7,595 nt of DNA from an uncultured Hungatella sp. Lineage in GTDB: Bacteria; Bacillota; Clostridia; Lachnospirales; Lachnospiraceae. Positions 6,939 through 7,595 of this stretch are shown in pieces. Under the pieces are notes generated by a model, which made no database searches, had not been told where the DNA came from, and saw nothing but the letters and a program-made list of their open reading frames with translations. The stretch spans positions 1-7,595 of the forward strand of contig CAJUEJ010000052.1 in the NCBI GenBank assembly GCA_910585435.1, given 5' to 3'. Position 1 is the stretch's first letter, and every line of letters starts with the position of its first letter. Position numbers and translations under genes: made by a program.

Positions 6939-7364
6939 ATGATAGAAAAAATATGGAAAAAACTAGCCAATCCGGAGTCTGTCAGCTATGTGTTTTTCGG
7001 CGTGCTTACGACGCTGGTGGACTGGGGCAGCTACCGGCTGTTTCGGGTCGTGGGGACAGACTACCGGATGGCAACGGCTCTCAGCTGGGCAGCTGCGGTG
7101 CTGTTTGCCTTTGTGACCAATAAATGGATCGTGTTCCATAGCCGGGAGCTGCGGCCTGCCTTGTTGTGGAAGGAATTCGTATCCTTTGTGACATGCCGGC
7201 TGGCCACAGGAGCCCTTACAATGGTTCTCATGATACTTATGGTGGATCTTCTGCATTGGAACGAGTATGTGGGCAAAGTACTGGTGTCAGTGGTTTCGCT
7301 GGTACTGAATTATGTTTTAAGTAAATTAGTGATATTTAAGAAGAAATCGGGTGACGGAGCTTAG
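6939..7364 (+). CDS. GtrA-family membrane protein
   Basis: This small integral membrane protein of 141 residues has four hydrophobic segments (about 15-37, 43-65, 76-103 and 109-134), the GtrA-like fold. The family's conserved features are visible: SYVFFGVLTTLVDWG near the N-terminus, NKWIVF (61-66) after helix 2, and NYVLSKLVIFKK (124-135) at the end of helix 4. GtrA proteins are linked to moving lipid-linked sugars across the membrane for cell-surface polysaccharides or to partner glycosyltransferases. No glycosyltransferase is present here, so the substrate is unknown. The start lies 8 bases after the aminotransferase stop. There is only a weak AGGG (6921-6924) upstream, so expression may depend on translational coupling. 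Confidence 0.88.
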   Translation: MIEKIWKKLANPESVSYVFFGVLTTLVDWGSYRLFRVVGTDYRMATALSWAAAVLFAFVTNKWIVFHSRELRPALLWKEFVSFVTCRLATGALTMVLMILMVDLLHWNEYVGKVLVSVVSLVLNYVLSKLVIFKKKSGDGA

Positions 7365-7369
7365 AGCAA

Positions 7370-7565
7370 ATGGAGCATGATGACATAAAAGAAGTGACAA
7401 GAGAGATGGAGGAACTGATTAACAGGCTGTCCGGTGACAGGATTTCTCCATCTGAGAAGCAGGAGGAGGCCAGGGCTTCCCTGCCGGAGGACGGGGAGGC
7501 TGAAGGCAAAGGCTGTGACACAGAGACTTACATCGAACCCTCCCGCAGCAAAAAAAGCAGGAGCC
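7370..7565 (+). CDS. Unrecognised acidic hydrophilic protein, 3' end missing
   Basis: About 65 genuine codons are present before the sequence turns into adapter at 7566. The start ATG at 7370 follows CGGAG (7355-7359) by 10 bases and lies 5 bases after the GtrA-type gene stop, as expected for an operon. The visible part is rich in Glu, Asp, Lys and Ser, with a helical charged start (EVTREMEELINRLSG, 8-22) and no hydrophobic segment. It may be the cytoplasmic N-terminus of a longer protein. I do not recognise the family. The frame appears to continue to a stop at 7586-7588, but residues after S65 are made wholly or partly of adapter bases and should be discarded. Confidence 0.6.
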
Positions 7566-7595
7566 AGATCGGAAGAGCACACGTCTGAACTCCAG
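7566..7595 (+). other. Illumina TruSeq adapter sequence (artefact)
   Basis: The final 30 bases begin AGATCGGAAGAGCACACG and continue as the standard TruSeq read 1 adapter, matching it throughout as I know it. Translated in the upstream frame it yields IGRAHV, a well-known contaminant peptide. On the other strand it yields the equally familiar CSSDL string. This marks the true contig end at 7565. Confidence 0.97.

Noticed and set aside
7361..7582. - strand open frame starting in the last bases
   Set aside because: Its start lies in the adapter and its first residues are the known adapter-derived peptide. The rest is antisense to the partial gene.

Overview
The window looks like a short contig from a Firmicute, most likely a clostridial gut anaerobe of the Lachnospiraceae / Clostridium cluster XIVa type. 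This is inferred from moderate GC with mixed AGA/AGG and CGG arginine codons, strong GGAGG-type ribosome sites, a tRNA gene without encoded CCA, a fused FeoA-FeoB transporter, and an aspartate aminotransferase of the type Ic / MocR-like family. The genus cannot be fixed from the sequence alone. Every complete gene has an ordinary housekeeping or metabolic product, and I see no phage, CRISPR, transposase or defence genes.

Layout, left to right: the 3' part of a tRNA-Leu(UAA) at 1-55 with a rho-independent terminator; a glycerol kinase gene (glpK, + strand, 239-1738) behind a plausible extended -10 promoter; a strong bidirectional terminator at 1769-1812; a PLP-dependent low-specificity threonine aldolase gene (- strand, 1909-2922) converging on that terminator; a divergent intergenic region with two good promoters separated by about 113 bases of closely packed inverted repeats; a 781-residue FeoA-FeoB fusion for ferrous iron uptake (3226-5571); a class I/II (type Ic) aspartate aminotransferase (5644-6930); a four-helix GtrA-family membrane protein (6939-7364); and the start of an unrecognised acidic, hydrophilic protein (from 7370).

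The last four genes share one strand with gaps of 72, 8 and 5 bases and no terminator between them. They could be one transcript from the strong promoter at 3144-3172, with a possible internal promoter before the aminotransferase. glpK makes glycerol-3-phosphate, the aldolase links threonine to glycine and acetaldehyde, and the aminotransferase links aspartate and glutamate pools. They do not form an obvious single pathway.

The last 30 bases (7566-7595) are not biological. They match the Illumina TruSeq adapter exactly as I know it, so the final gene is truncated and its apparent C-terminus is an artefact. The most useful observations are this adapter, the hairpin cluster between the divergent promoters, and a glycerol kinase that appears to have glutamate where the HPr-phosphorylated histidine of other Firmicutes lies. 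I found no convincing new biological system.
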